From: Mucor racemosus | Lineage: Eukaryota; Mucoromycota; Mucoromycetes; Mucorales; Mucoraceae | Direction of reading: 5' to 3' | Assembly (NCBI GenBank): GCA_027405735.1 | Contig: JAPEHQ010000015.1 | Span: forward strand, 496,001-560,000 | DNA length: 64,000 bases | In this document: positions 46,500 through 59,679 of the stretch, in pieces | How the letters are laid out: each line of letters starts with the position of its first letter | Numbering within the stretch: the first letter of the stretch is position 1 | Made by a program: the position numbers and the translations under genes | Notes under the pieces: generated by a model | Told to the model about the DNA's origin: nothing | Databases searched by the model: none | Seen by the model: only the letters and a program-made list of their open reading frames with translations

Positions 46500-47603
46500 A
46501 TTTAATACTTGACTAGATTCCATTTTCATTTCAAAATAGTGGATAAAAAGAAGGGGGGTAAGCAAAGGAAGATGGCTTGTTTGATTGTATTAAATACTCT
46601 TTTTTTTTTGAGAAAAAAATTGGGACTTGTGAAAAAACAAGGCAATGAAAAAAAAATTTCAATAAACGAAATGCTACTTTGATAAACATCAACAATTGCT
46701 ATTTGTATTGTGTATGCATTACAGTAATATACAAAGGACTAATGGTGATACCTGAAATATAACCTAAATGATTCTTTTTTTTGTTTTTGTTTTTGTTTCT
46801 CCTTTGAAAATAGATTAGTCAATCTTATTGTCTTTATTTTACATGTACTTATCTTTATTCCGTTATAATTGTTCTGTATGTAAAAATTAAAAGCATTTAG
46901 AAGCGGAGACATGTCAATTGTATCATGGATTACAATGAACAAACATTGCTTTGCCCTGCTCTGGGTTTTGAAGCCATTTTCACATTTGAGATCCCGCCCA
47001 ACTTTTCATGAAAGGCCTATATTGTAGAACGCTTATAGAAAAGGAGAAGAAACTGCAATTGCCTTGAAAGAATGGTCTATTTATTTGGTTCTTTTATATA
47101 AAACTAAAAAAAGCACAATTTAAGGTTTAAATTAATAAATAAGGAGTGTATTGCATAGTTTGTTTGTATACGTTTTTCCAACTTTTTTTGTGGTAGTTTC
47201 ATATCTAATGTTCATGCAGTACAATGAAGACTGGGCAATTTATACAAAATTCGATTGAATTACTAGGCCATTGATAATCTTTTTACACAATATAGATGAT
47301 TTACAATGTTTTTGTATGCCAATAATATTTGTATTAAGATGTAATATATATACATTTGCATTTAAAGCAATTGTCAATTATGGTATACATCACGCTATTG
47401 CAAAGTATACATGACTATGTCTCTATGAGATGGTGTGATATCATTTGGTTTTGGATATCATAATAATAGTCTAATGCAATCATGATGTATAAACAAATTT
47501 AATTTATGTATGTATGCATCTAAATAATGCTTCTTTTTATGCATATTTACTTTTTTTTTTATATATATTTATACATGGTGGACCCTTTAACTTTATTAAT
47601 TTT
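46500..47603. other. Spacer between minus-strand genes
   Basis: About 1.1 kb, AT-rich, with short T-runs. It likely contains the promoter of the gene to the left and the 3' region of the VTC gene to the right. No gene is supported. Confidence 0.45.
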
Positions 47604-49864
47604 TTAAAAGAGATAAAACAAACCAGGAGCAGATACAGTAAACTTGAGATAGGCATTGATACCTACAGCAGCCATGAGTGCAAAACAAATTACAGTTGGA
47701 CCAATCATTTCATCATAAGGACCTGCTAATCTAGCCCTAATTAACTCTCGTCGTCTGTAATACAATCCAACACCGTAGATCAATGTCGAGAGTGCAATTA
47801 AAGTATACAAAATGCCACTTAATTTACCAACTGCATCACCAGTGTTAAACAATGCCAATGAGAATGTTGACAGCATTGTACCAATTTTCATCCAGGAAAA
47901 ATAAGTACGTTCATTAGCAAAGAATACTTTAGGTTCAACTTTAATAGATGTAACTATTTTTTTAGGGATTTTTACTCCTGGTGGTAATACAATTTCTTGT
48001 TGATTATCATCATCACTACGGTTACCACTTATAATACGACCTAATTGATCTGGGAGTTGTGTGAATTTTTGCCACGCATTATTACTATTTGTACTGGTTG
48101 AGGATTCATTTTGTTCTTGTTCAAATGATGGTGTAGATGAACTAGTCGATGGAATTCCTAAATAATTTGTTGTTTGTTGTTTATTTGCCAAAAGCGATGT
48201 TCCTTCATTGGCATTTTCTTCCACTTGATGTGATTTAGTTGGCTTTTTGACTGAAACAGAAGGTGCTTGCGATGGTAATGTTGGTAGTAATTTACGATCA
48301 TCATCAATTTGTGCAAGCCAATAAGGTAATAATGGTACACGATTCTCAAACATGATAGCCATACCGTGTACAAATTTAGAAAAATGATATGCTTCTTCCA
48401 ACAGACCACTATCTTGTAAATCAGTGATCCATTTAGGTTCATTTTCATTAGGTGCTAAGTCCAATTTGATTTCAAAAGTAGCATAAGGATATCTGTTGAC
48501 TTCAATGTCTTTTTTAAGGTTACTAAATGGGAAATTTATATCAGCATCAGGACGTCTCCAATTGTCTTTTGGTCTACGAATAACAGGTTCATTGGGAAAT
48601 AAACCTGAATCTTCTCTCAGAAAGCAAAGATCAGTATCCAAAGCCATTCTAACGGTTGAATCTCCAGGAATTTGGAATGCTGTACGCTTGTAATAAGTTC
48701 GTAAAATAGGTTCCATGTGTTTATTCATGATTTGCCTTTGAACTTGTTGTACCAAATTTGTGAACTTATTCACATCTTGTTCTGATTTACCATTCGTTTT
48801 CATTTTCTGGATACTTTTGTGTAGAAATGTTTGATCGCCATGTATAAAACTATTGACATATTTATCTTTGATGGTAAATTTGTCTTTTAGATCACCTCGA
48901 TTTTCGTCTTCCAATGTACGCCTCTCAACAGAAATGGAGCGATTACCTTTGGCAGAACCATACCAACGAAGACGAATAATTTGAGATTGAGGAGCAGATT
49001 CCACTCGAGAACAATAGGAATCCATTTCAGCATTATCAAGATATAATGATGAGATAGGAGGATCTATATCTTCTTGATAGCTATTGTTACTACTACGATA
49101 AACCAATACAGGCAAATGTCTCAGTACAGATGTTTTTAATTCCAATACATCATTTGTGTGTACGAAAAACCGTTTAATGACAGTACGACGAGTGTCTAAC
49201 CCAAACTCTAGCTCATTGATTAAACTTGTGGAAAAGGGTTGATGAAACGACATTGATTTCCCGCCACCAGCTGAACGTACTTGACTGAACAATGATGATA
49301 ATTTGATTAATAAAGCATTATTATCTTCTTCTTCCTTTTTCCAAAATGGACATTGATTCAAACGGACCATAAACATGGGTCTAAGGATATAATTCGTATG
49401 ACGGTCATGTTTCTTTACAATCTTGAGAAAACCCGTATAATTGAAACGAGTAAATTTCTCTAATTGATTCACATCATCAGCAATGCGATTGATTTTCTCT
49501 TGCAAGAGAGATAATTCAGATGTGCTGTTATTATTGTTATTGTTGTCTTGACTTGGTACTACAACTAATTGATCCGAAATTGAGGTTGTACAAGAATCTA
49601 TTTCATTTCGGATACGATTCATTTGTGCTTTATGAAAAGCATTGACCTGTTTATTTCCTCGTTAAATACTGGTCTACATATCTAAACTCACCTTACCTTT
49701 TCTAAATCACTATCTAAAAGTTCAACAAATTCAGTTTCATCTCTTTCTGTGAATGCTTCGTCAGATTCGGCTTTTCTTAACTTCTTTTTTAATAAATCGT
49801 AATCAAGATAATAAGAACGCCATTCAGGTGAAATGGCTTCTTGAAAATGAGCTCCAAATTTCAT
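47604..49864 (-). CDS. VTC complex subunit (SPX - polyphosphate polymerase-like domain - DUF202)
   Basis: Exon 1 (49697-49864) and exon 2 (47604-49646) give 736 residues. The start MKFGAHFQEAISPEWRSYYL is a typical SPX N-terminus. The SPX inositol-pyrophosphate site shows as FLKIVKKHDRHT. The central VTC domain keeps LRHLPVLVY, IIRLRWYG, PGDSTVRMALDTDLCFLRED, YATFEIKLD and FSKFVHG. By comparison with yeast Vtc4 these hold the catalytic Arg-x-Arg, Glu and Lys positions. Three C-terminal membrane helices (from ANERTYFSWMKIGTMLS to the end) form the DUF202 part. VTC makes polyphosphate from ATP and moves it into the vacuole. The paralogue (Vtc4-like or Vtc2/3-like) cannot be fixed by eye. A Ser/Asn/Gln-rich linker separates the central and membrane domains. 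Confidence 0.92.
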
Positions 49865-52800
49865 TTTATTGCTATGTATATATAAAAAGAAAGAGCAGAA
49901 AAGAAAAAAGAGAGATATACCGTAGGTTTTCGACTAACTCAATTCATTGCGAAACCTTACTTCCGAAGTGTAAATTTTTTACTGACCACAAAATTGCATA
50001 TCGGATAGCCTGATAAGATCAACGGCACCTGGAGTGCATTTGAATCATCTTCCGGTCAAGGCGACTATGCACACCCATTTATTGTGTTCAAAGACAATGA
50101 TTTGTAACTTTCAGAATTGTGAATCGAGAAGCACAATCATCAAAAGCTCATATTGGATAGTTACATTGATTTCTGCTTTTGCATATTCATAAAAAATATT
50201 GCTATTTATTGCAATTTTTATTTACAGAACAAAAATCACGATCAAGAAGAAGACCTCGGGAATATATTAATAGGTCACCGTGTCTTAAAATATAAATTAC
50301 CGTAATTCAAATAGTTCCTGAGGACATTCAGAATATTTTGTTGTATATAAATCTGCACCCAGATTAAGGATAGCATCTAATGTCAGTGTCCTTACTCTTT
50401 TTTTACAAAACAATTAAAACTTGATTCTACTTTGCAGCACATTACTTTTGATCATATATAGTCTGGAATATTTTCTTTTGATTTTGGACAAAAATAGACA
50501 TTTACGTATATACCAGGCGTTGAGTTTCATTTCCCATGCTGTCAAAGCTTGTGAAATATACAAAAAGACAAATAAATCCTCTGAAGCATTACTGACTTTT
50601 AAGCTTGAACTAGAAAATATTCACGGGTATTAGTTTCGCTTGGCTTTACTGATTGATTGAGGTTATGCAAAATATCGTATTAATATACTTACTCGTACTT
50701 CATATTATACACTTTTAGTAACCAGAGTTAGAACTATCGGATCCTTGGATTTGAAGAAGATATTGATGCTGAACGCCTTATATTCGGGTCATTTTTACCG
50801 GCAGCCGCAGCTGAAACCAAAAACACTTCAGTAATACCAAATAAATTCGCTTAAATGCAAAATAAAAAATAAAATAAAAAAAACTAAAAGGTAATATGAT
50901 ATCCCGTTTTTACTAGACAAAAGAAAAATAATAAATATAAACATCTCAATTTTTCAAAAAAATCCTTTAAAGCTAAAACAAGGCCTAAAACCAGCAATTT
51001 CGAGGCTTAAATTATAGCAGTTTTCGCGAGTTTTATGACCTTGGAATAGCACAGAAAGATTTCTCTAACTTTGTAGTTATTTACTGATGTATTATCTCAA
51101 AAAAAATTTGGTAAATGTAAATTAAGTGATTCGGACCATTTTCCCCTTGCTACTACAAGGGCCAATCGATCGAAATCTCTATTTTTGCAAATTTCACTAC
51201 AAAAACGGAGTTTTTTTATATGATAAATATTAGTAAAAAATGACCAGAATTCTTCAATAAAACATATAAAATGGCTCAATTTTATGCCAATTATCTGAAA
51301 TGTGGAGTTTTCTTCAAAAAACCTGTTTTTTTTGTATTTAATATTACATCAAATTTTTGGTGAAAAATAAGTCTAAAAATACCACCATTAGATTCGCAAT
51401 AAAAAGTTTTACAAACTTTTATTAAGAAGATATTAGTGGTTTATATTACGGATTTTGAGAAAATCGCCCAAATGTGAACAAAAAATGAAAAATCATCCAA
51501 AATTAAAAAAATGAAAACGAAATTCAGGCGGTGTTTCAATAGGAATTCATCATCGCTGAACATTTGTATTTCAAATGCTAAATATCGATAAAGTTGCATT
51601 AATAAAGCAAAAACAATGTACTAAGTAGCTAATTAACCGCAAATTTAGTATTTTTTTAAGGCAAGCTGCTATTTTTCTGTTATTATTTCAGTATGAAGCA
51701 TCTAATTTTCTATATAAAATGTGTGCATATTTGTAAGCGGCGAACGAAAAGTTTGAATACGTAGGAAAGTGTTAATGTAGCAAATACTTTCCAGCTTGCT
51801 TTGTTTTGTATTCGAAGTAAACGTTTCAATACGGAAAAGCCTATCCATAGCTCTTTTTAAAAAAAATTTCAGATTTCACATGTCATTCTAGCTTTTAGAA
51901 AATGTATTTCGATTGATGAAACAACAAATTCAGGGGTACGTTTTTGGTGGGTTTGAATGATAAGTTACAGGTATCTCTATAAAAATAAGGGTAGTAATTG
52001 CATGTTTAGTTTTTTATTGGTAATATCATACGGCAATAGTAATTAGAGAAAAATAATAGCATCTTTTAATACAGACTATATATACTTCTATAGATCAGTC
52101 TAGATTTTGTGTATCACACGTCAAGTGAATATGACCGATTTTAAAGAGTGTTTACACCTGTATTCATATAGTAGATTTGCCCAAATCAACCATCTACACA
52201 TTTCAAAGCAGGCAAACTTTATATTTTAATTTCTGTTTTTATAATTAAACAACAAAAGTATCTTTACAAATGAAAGCTATTTTGGTATAAACCAAAAGTT
52301 GAATCATGCTGTACATAATACTCCCACATACAAGAACAGTAATTGCCTCTCCCTGAATTTACTAGCACTTAAACAAATGTTACAAATAAGCATTTATAAT
52401 TGGTGTTGCCAAGATGTACATTTTACATTGGTTATTTTTTCCCGAGGAAATCCTACAGTGTTTATATTTATAAAGCAAGTAGGATATAAAACATTTGAGA
52501 AGCAAACAAGATTCAAAAGGTAAACCCTGTCTTTTCTATTCGTTTAGAGCGTCCGATAGATATGTAATATCATTATTTGACACATATACAGAACTTCATC
52601 GGGTAATTGTAACCTAAAAATACTGTGCTATATGTCATGTTTATCGACTTTTAGTTGGAATCAATCAAATCTGCACGGTAGTAATAGTTTGATAAGCCAA
52701 TCAATCCAGATAATTTAGGGTGAACAATGCTGCTATTCAATAGCAATTACCAATGTGTGACTTTACGCACATTCCCGTCCTACCATAAAATGGCCCGTTA

Positions 52801-52998
52801 TTGCAGGAAACTTGGCCCACGTTTTGATCAGAAGTAAATTGATTTGATTATAATAGACTTTTCGTACGCACAATCATCATCTACTTTTTTTTTATTAAAC
52901 ACTCACTTGAAATGACATTAATATATAAATTTCCTCTACTCAGCCCTTTTATTTTGCTTCAACTTTTTACATATTCATGTAAAAGGACATTTCTCTCT

Positions 52999-53034
<36 letters not shown>

Positions 53035-53043
53035 TAAATAAAA
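49865..53043. other. Gene-free stretch upstream of the bHLH gene
   Basis: About 3.2 kb without a supported gene. The part from 50850 to 51900 is extremely AT-rich and may be old repeat sequence, but I could not align it to the other copies. A T28 run (53002-53029) sits just before the bHLH start. Confidence 0.5.
53002..53029. repeat. T28 homopolymer in the bHLH leader
   Basis: An uninterrupted T-run preceded by a CT tract, ending 14 bp before the ATG at 53044. Such poly(dT) tracts in fungal promoters are often nucleosome-depleted, but here that is inference. Confidence 0.85.
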
Positions 53044-55155
53044 ATGGATCTATCGACATTTCAATTGGTTGATGCAATTAATGATATGGACATGTTGAGA
53101 AATTTGTCTGATCAGGAACAATATATTAAACCTCAACAACAACAACAACAACAACAGCAACAACAACAGCAACAACAACAGCAACAGCAACAACAGCAAC
53201 CTCAACGGCAACAGCAACAAGCTTACCAGCAATTGCATGGTGATATTGATTTATTATTTGAAGCTGATCATCATCAAACAAATAATCAATATATGAATCA
53301 ACATCAAGAGGTATATACAAATAATAATAATAATAATAATAACAAAAAAGATAAAAGTATGTATCATTAAATAAATAAATATATATATACATATAAAAGG
53401 CCAACATGTTGACTCCTCTTATTTCACCAGCTATGACTCCTTCATTCAATTATCATCATCAAAAATTCAACAATTCAAATGACATGGATTTCTCTCCATT
53501 GTCTTCACCTGCCATCATGCCTCAAGTAGATCAACATAGGTACCAGCAAAAGCTAATTTACCAAGATCAACAACAACAGCAGCAACAGCAGAAATATACG
53601 AATAGACAAGATAGCTATGAAAATCTATCTGCTAATCAAATATGCGAGCAATATGAACAATTGGAACAAGCTAAATTGTTAATTACACAGAAATTGTCTG
53701 AATTACAAAAGACTCAAAGGTATCAATATACTGATTCATCATCGTCTTCTGGTATATATAATAAGCATTGTAAATATATTTGCAACATTTAATTTGATTA
53801 ATATATACTAACAAATCCTAAAAGCCTTGATTCATTCTGCTACCATGATAGATAACAATGGTCAAATATCTACCCCAAATTCTCCTTCACAATCTCCTCA
53901 CATGGAACCTGCAACTCCTGCTTCATTGATGAATATGAAATTATCAAATTCTCAACCATCAAATCTACAATTTTCTTCTTCAACATCTAGCAGTAATATT
54001 AATAGATCAACAGTAGCAACAAGCAATGTTACTCAACAGTTTTACCCGAATAATAACAGCGGTACGCCTGTGAGTTTTGCTTCATCTTCCTCTTCAAGTA
54101 GTAATCATATATTTCAATCGCCTAAATTAACTTCAACTCCCAATCATGATATTATCATGTCGCCAATGATAACACCTCCATCATCTAAATCCTCCTCAAA
54201 ATCAAAGGTACCACCACCTTCTCCCTTGGCATTGAATCCTCACAATCAGTCATCATCATCATCTTCTTGTTCTTCTTCTTCTACTACTACTACGACGACG
54301 ATGACGACTACTCGTACAACAACAAGAGAAAAATCTCTGCGTCCTTCAAATAAGAAACAAAGAAGAGAATCATCATCTACTGATCAGGCAAAATCAAACA
54401 GTATTATTCATGCATCTCCTAGGGCTTTGAAACCACTTTTGATTAGTCCTACATTGAATCCTGGCCTTAAACCTCTTCCAAGTGCTCTACTTCCTTCCTC
54501 CTCCTCCTCCTCCTCTTCTTCTAACCATAACAATAACCGAGTCGGTTCTGTAGAAGATGCAGAGCGTATTTTAGCTACTCGATCAAATTATCAAAATTTA
54601 ATGGAAGGTAAAGGCGCTGCTCTTGGTATAGCATTCTCGACACAAATCAAAAGTGGTTTAGAAGTAAGACGAACTGCTCATAAAGCAGCTGAACAAAAGC
54701 GACGTGATTCTTTAAAGGAATGGTTTGATAGATTACGTCGTGAAGTGGAGGATGGTTATGTGAAACGTCAAAAAACTCTCATGTCTCGTGTAATGAAGGC
54801 TCAAGAATTAGAGAAAAATACTAGTAATAAGCAACAACAACAACAGCAACAACGCGGTGAAGATGATGAAATGATGGAAGTAGTAGAAGAAGAAGCAAGT
54901 GATTTAAAACCGCTTTCAAAAGTATTATTGTTACAATACGCTTACGAATATATAACTTCTTTGAAAAGCTCATTACAAGATAGAGATGCAACAATTGAAA
55001 AGTTAAGACAGGGTTCTATTGACAATAATGAAGATAAAAATGTTGATAACACTACTAGTTTGAAAAGAAAGTTAATGGAAGATGAAAACTCGACATGTTC
55101 TTCACCATTAAACAACGCCATGAATAATAATCTAATTGTCGATGGACAATTATAG
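53044..55155 (+). CDS. bHLH transcription factor with long loop, Gln/Ser-rich
   Basis: Exons 53044-53310, 53400-53751 and 53825-55155 splice in frame to 649 residues. The donor GAG|GTATAT at 53311 is chosen because it alone matches the phase of exon 2; the AAT-repeat after it is therefore intronic. A poly-Gln run lies near residues 31-55. Long Ser/Thr/Pro-rich stretches fill the middle. The bHLH begins near residue 488 with RRTAHKAAEQKRRDSLKEWF, keeping the H-x3-E-x3-R basic pattern of E-box binders. The loop is about 60 residues with poly-Gln and acidic runs. Helix 2 is LKPLSKVLLLQYAYEYITSL, followed by a short coiled coil. It is probably a nuclear regulator; the target pathway is not evident. 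Confidence 0.85.
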
Positions 55156-55190
55156 AGATATACTATGAACTATAATCAATTATTTATCTA

Positions 55191-55251
<61 letters not shown>

Positions 55252-55750
55252 TTATACATATATACTCACTCACAGACGAATACAGGTAAACGTTTTAGAA
55301 TCATGAAACCTATCCTATACTGCAAAAATATGCTTTTGACCCTACAAAATATGTCACTTCCCGTTCCTTCAAACATCAACTTTGTTTCCATGATAATTCT
55401 GTTTATTTTTTTTTTATATATATAAATTATGCATTACGCTCAAATATTTTATAAAAAGACCCTGATTTTAGTCCAAACAATGACAGCCAGCGTAAATCAG
55501 AGGTTACTAATATTTCACCCAGTTTTATAGCATTCGAATTAAATAAAAAATCCTTAAATGTAGCAAATGCCATTACGTTTGATTAAAACAGTATAAAGTA
55601 TCTGTATGAGTAACTGAAAGCGCTGAAAAAAACCCTTAAATTTACATATAATCACTAAATTGTATCACCAAATCAAGCTGTCATTCTATGATTATTATTG
55701 TTTAACTAAAGAAAAGAATTTATTATGCCAATTAAAAGTATATGATATAT
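55156..55750. other. Convergent 3' spacer with CA microsatellite
   Basis: About 600 bp between the bHLH gene (+) and the small secreted gene (-). It contains a CA run and otherwise plain AT-rich sequence. Confidence 0.5.
55195..55250. repeat. CA microsatellite, 28 units
   Basis: A pure CA dinucleotide run of 56 bp, located 40 bp after the bHLH stop, so likely within its 3' UTR. Confidence 0.95.
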
Positions 55751-56113
55751 CTAAAAACTACATCCTTTGCATTCTTCACAATCATCATGGATAGAATCAA
55801 GGTCATCTTTACATTGTTTATAAAGATCCGTAACCTTTCCATCCAATTTCTTGAAATATTCACAATCTTCAGTATTTTCAACACCTTGACAATTTACAGC
55901 AAATTGAGCATCTAAACTAGCAAGTTGATCAGCGGGACATTCTTGAGAATAAGTAGCAAAAGCCTTCTTGATAGGTTCACATCCACAAACACACATATCA
56001 TTCAATACAGGCGCAATAACTCCATTACAAACACAAGTTGTAACAGCTAAAACTTGAATGGATAAAGCGCTAATAAGAGCACATAAAGCGAATAATCCAG
56101 TAGTTGCTTTCAT
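55751..56113 (-). CDS. Small secreted cysteine-rich protein
   Basis: This is a single-exon ORF of 120 residues; the ATG at 56113-56111 is chosen because it starts a clean signal peptide (MKATTGLFALCALISALS, cut near VLA-VTT). The mature part has ten cysteines, including clustered C-V-C, C-V-C-G-C and C-E-E-C-K-G-C motifs, and otherwise looks helical and acidic (KLDGKVTDLYKQCKDDLDS). Such Cys-rich small secreted proteins are common in fungi and would be disulphide-stabilised outside the cell. I do not recognise a named family and make no claim about activity. Confidence 0.75.
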   Translation of the reverse strand: MKATTGLFALCALISALSIQVLAVTTCVCNGVIAPVLNDMCVCGCEPIKKAFATYSQECPADQLASLDAQFAVNCQGVENTEDCEYFKKLDGKVTDLYKQCKDDLDSIHDDCEECKGCSF

Positions 56114-57111
56114 TTTATATAAATATATAAGTAAACAAGATGTTTCTTTTTCTATAATCAAAACGTTTGTTGTTATTTATATTCTTTTTTTTTTTTTTTT
56201 TTTGGCAATTGATCTCATCGGATGAATGGATTATAAAGTTTATAACAAGGGATCATTTTACATTTAGAAGAAGCGAGAAAAGGAGAAGGGAGACGAAAGA
56301 GATGGGAAGAATGCACAATGACATTGCAATAAAGTGGCATTGTAGTGGTGTTATGTAAACTTGTTCCTGATTTTTTTTTTTTTTTTGTGTTGTTACTTGT
56401 GTACATCAAACGCAAGATGGATATTTATGTGTAACAATAACAATAACAATATTACGGCTTTTTGAATAGAGTTTGTATAGATCTATATCTATTAATTGTT
56501 ACACTTGAATCTTGGTACTGATTATCTTGGATCCGATTTACATACGTTCTAAATGATCATAATGTTCCTAAGCATCATAATTTTGATTTTACCTTGTTAG
56601 CAATAATATTAAAAGCTAAAATGTACAAATCAAGCTAGTTCTTACACTGAATGGAAAGCGATACTAACACATTCAATGGTAATTTTTCAATAATCAAGGA
56701 GATGTAGAAAGAGTCCCCTTACAGAGAAGAGAGGGCTACAAAGTGTCAGAATTGAAGTAATATCCAATAATTAAGGAGGATTTTGGCATGCAATAATTAA
56801 AATTGCTCGTTTTTTTGGAAGGTTCATCCCTTTGTATATATATATGTATATATATATATATATATATATTGTAGTAGTACAGGGGCGTATGTCTGTTCTA
56901 TTTGGTCGTTATGTAGATACATTCAAATACTAAATTAATGTGTTTCCATGTTATTATATCATATAGAGCCCCTCTAAATTCAACGCATCTTGATGTGTAT
57001 GTATGTAAAAATGATGTAAAATTTATTTAAATATATAATAAAAATGAACATAAAAATGTAAATTAATGAGGCAAAAAGTGTATGAAATATATATGTAGTT
57101 TGCTTGATTTT
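56114..57111. other. Gene-free spacer
   Basis: About 1 kb with T-runs (56186-56203 and 56371-56386) and a TA microsatellite (about 56836-56869). No gene is supported. Confidence 0.5.
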
Positions 57112-58142
57112 TTACTGTGGTAATCTATTAGCAAAATTGTTTTCTTGATGCCATAATTTACCATCTGCAAAGCATCTCTTTCTTACAAAATGAGAAGCGA
57201 TCAGGGTGCCAGTAGTCATAGAAACCATAACACTTATCAAGATGATGTTACCATACAAGATGATATGATCAATATCCAAAGAGCTCTTAATCATGATTAT
57301 CTTGGCCACAAATTCACCCAAAAGAACTGTACCCCAAATTGCGGACAGAATGTAACAATATCTTCTAAAACATGAGATATTTTGAAACAACCATTCCATT
57401 CTTTCCATAGAGTGACGATCACCATGTTTATCAATCCATTCTACAGGAGGTTGTTCAGACATCATTTCTTTAGAGAATAAAACGATCATGGGTTGAACAG
57501 TAAACCATTTGGTTTTGAGTGGAATAAGAGTAATGAAGAACATAAAACTAATGACAGCTGTTACAGTTGAATCACGCAATAAGGTTAATCTAACATCACC
57601 TATTAATCATGTAAATATTAATATAAATTCAGGCACGCTTTTTATGTATTAAACTTACCACTAATAACTGACAAGACAGCAGACAAAACATATGAGAATA
57701 CAAAGACACAGCCTAATACATCAATATGTCTTTTCTTCCAGAATACATAAAATACACGTAGTAATGGCGGAATACCCGATAAGATCAGAGATATAAGGAC
57801 ACTAAGCCAGATTTTTAAAATATAATAAATAGCCAAGGGTAATCCCACATCAAAGAAAAGCATGACAAACATTGGTCTTGCATAAGAAAGAAAAACTTTG
57901 AATTTTTCCTTGAAAGTAGGCTTGACTTTTTCTTCATCGTCATCATGTTTGGAAGCTTTATTGCCAACATCCTCGATATATCCCTCTTCTTCAGATGGTG
58001 ATAATGAAGAATTAATGGAATGACTATATGATTTGAGTTTTGCAGATGAGGGAGGATTAATTGGTTCAGAAGAACTACGTGGTTCGTGTTCAATGTCGTT
58101 TGATTGAAGATAGACACTTGTATAGTCTTGAGAATTTTGCAT
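57112..58142 (-). CDS. Multi-pass membrane protein of unknown function
   Basis: Exons 57659-58142 and 57112-57599 splice in frame to 323 residues. Residues 1-80 are disordered and acidic (SSSEPINPPSSAK, HDDDEEKVK). Five to six hydrophobic helices follow: MFVMLFFDVGLPLAIYYIL, LSVLISLILSGIPPLLRVFY, VLGCVFVFSYVLSAVLSVI, VTAVISFMFFITLIPLK, YCYILSAIWGTVLLGEFVAK and IILYGNIILISVMVSMTTG. The arrangement, with a short GIPPLLR motif and a lumenal-looking loop carrying MERMEWLFQNISCFRR, is reminiscent of VC0807-type membrane proteins found in many fungi. That is an impression, not a search result. A transporter role is not established. Confidence 0.7.
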
Positions 58143-59679
58143 TGTTGTTGGTTTTATTTGGTATGTGTGGATTTAGGGATTAAAAAACACGATTGACAGA
58201 TCAACGGGTTTTATATGATTTCATGTAAAGTGGTATAATTTACCCATTTCGGTCAATATTATCCAAATAAGGATATTTCAACCGAACACAAGTTGCAGTT
58301 TTACTTTTTTCTTCTACATCCCCGCATTTTTTACTTGCTTAGCGTTCGGATTATAGGTGAGGCTTCTGTGGCTGGTTTCTTGGCAGATAAACAATCAGTT
58401 ACCAAATCAATGTGAATGGTATGTTGCGTTTTACTTGATGTTTTCTTATATTTACTTGGTATATGTAACATGACAATTACAAGCACATTGAATATTTACT
58501 AATTAATCTGCTCAAAGATCCAAGACATTGATTTAGGAATACGTGATTTTCTAGTAAAGATACAAAGAAGTTTTACACCATGACATGATTTTTAATTTTG
58601 ATTGTCGTCGTCGTAAAATGTTAAAAAAAGATCAACAAGCAAGCAAACAGGATAATTTACCTTTATTATAATGAAACTAATTATTCCTACTTGAATTCAG
58701 GATTACTTGAGTAACTAACCTTGCATGGATTCAGAAAAGTTTATACCATAGATAAGACATTATGTATGAAATGAAAAGTCATGCAGTATCACATAGGGTT
58801 GTGTAACACATTTTTAAGTAGCCTATTTTAAAGATAAGTGGCTCAGCAGCTAATGCATTGCAAGTTAAAGATCAAACTTTCATTCGAACTAATTTAAGTT
58901 ACGTCTTTCAACAGTCGCACAAATTAGATAAAGTAAACAGCTCTGATTTTGAGTTGTTTAGTAACAATACATCATTTTGGGTAATACTTGTACAGTATAA
59001 TCAAATAGTGGCAACTTATAATCAATTAATAATTGTAATTAAAGCTTTCAAAAAGATAAATTACGATGTACTGTATTGAAATTTGAAATTAAGCCTTTGT
59101 CATTGAATTTGGTCCATTTAAAAACATCTAATAATTTATTTTGTTATTGTAGAGGCTAAACAGTTACATTCCATAACCTTCAATCGCTTTTTTTTTCTAG
59201 TTAATCAATCAATAAAGAAATAATATATCAACTTTACAAAATTTTATTGTTTGATTAAAGTTACATTCTATAGTTGACAAGCTTTATTAATGCTCTGATA
59301 TATTCTTTTTTTTTTAAATTGTGTTTATTGATTGATCCGTGTACGACAAGAGTAGGAGATCTAATCGAAGAGGCGGGTGCAATTTATAGGATAAAATATA
59401 ATGAAGTAGATAAGACTTGGTAAATATAATAAAGGTTAAAAGAAAAGGGGGAGGAAACTAAATAGAAGGTAACTACAAGAGAGAATGACATTGATCCTCA
59501 GCGATTCTTTGATAAATGTGAGCTCTGATATGTTCAGAAAACGTTACATACTCCAAACGTTAAAATGGATTTTGTATTTTTTTCTTTTTTTTTTTTTTGT
59601 AGGTATCTGGCCGAGTAATATTTGAATTTTCATAGTTTTCAATCTTCAAAATCGGAGCATACCTTTTTTCTATAACTAA

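Noticed and set aside
53311..53370. Poly-Asn extension of the first bHLH exon
   Set aside because: The extension cannot splice in frame to the next exon, while the GTATAT donor at 53311 can. The AAT repeat is treated as intron.
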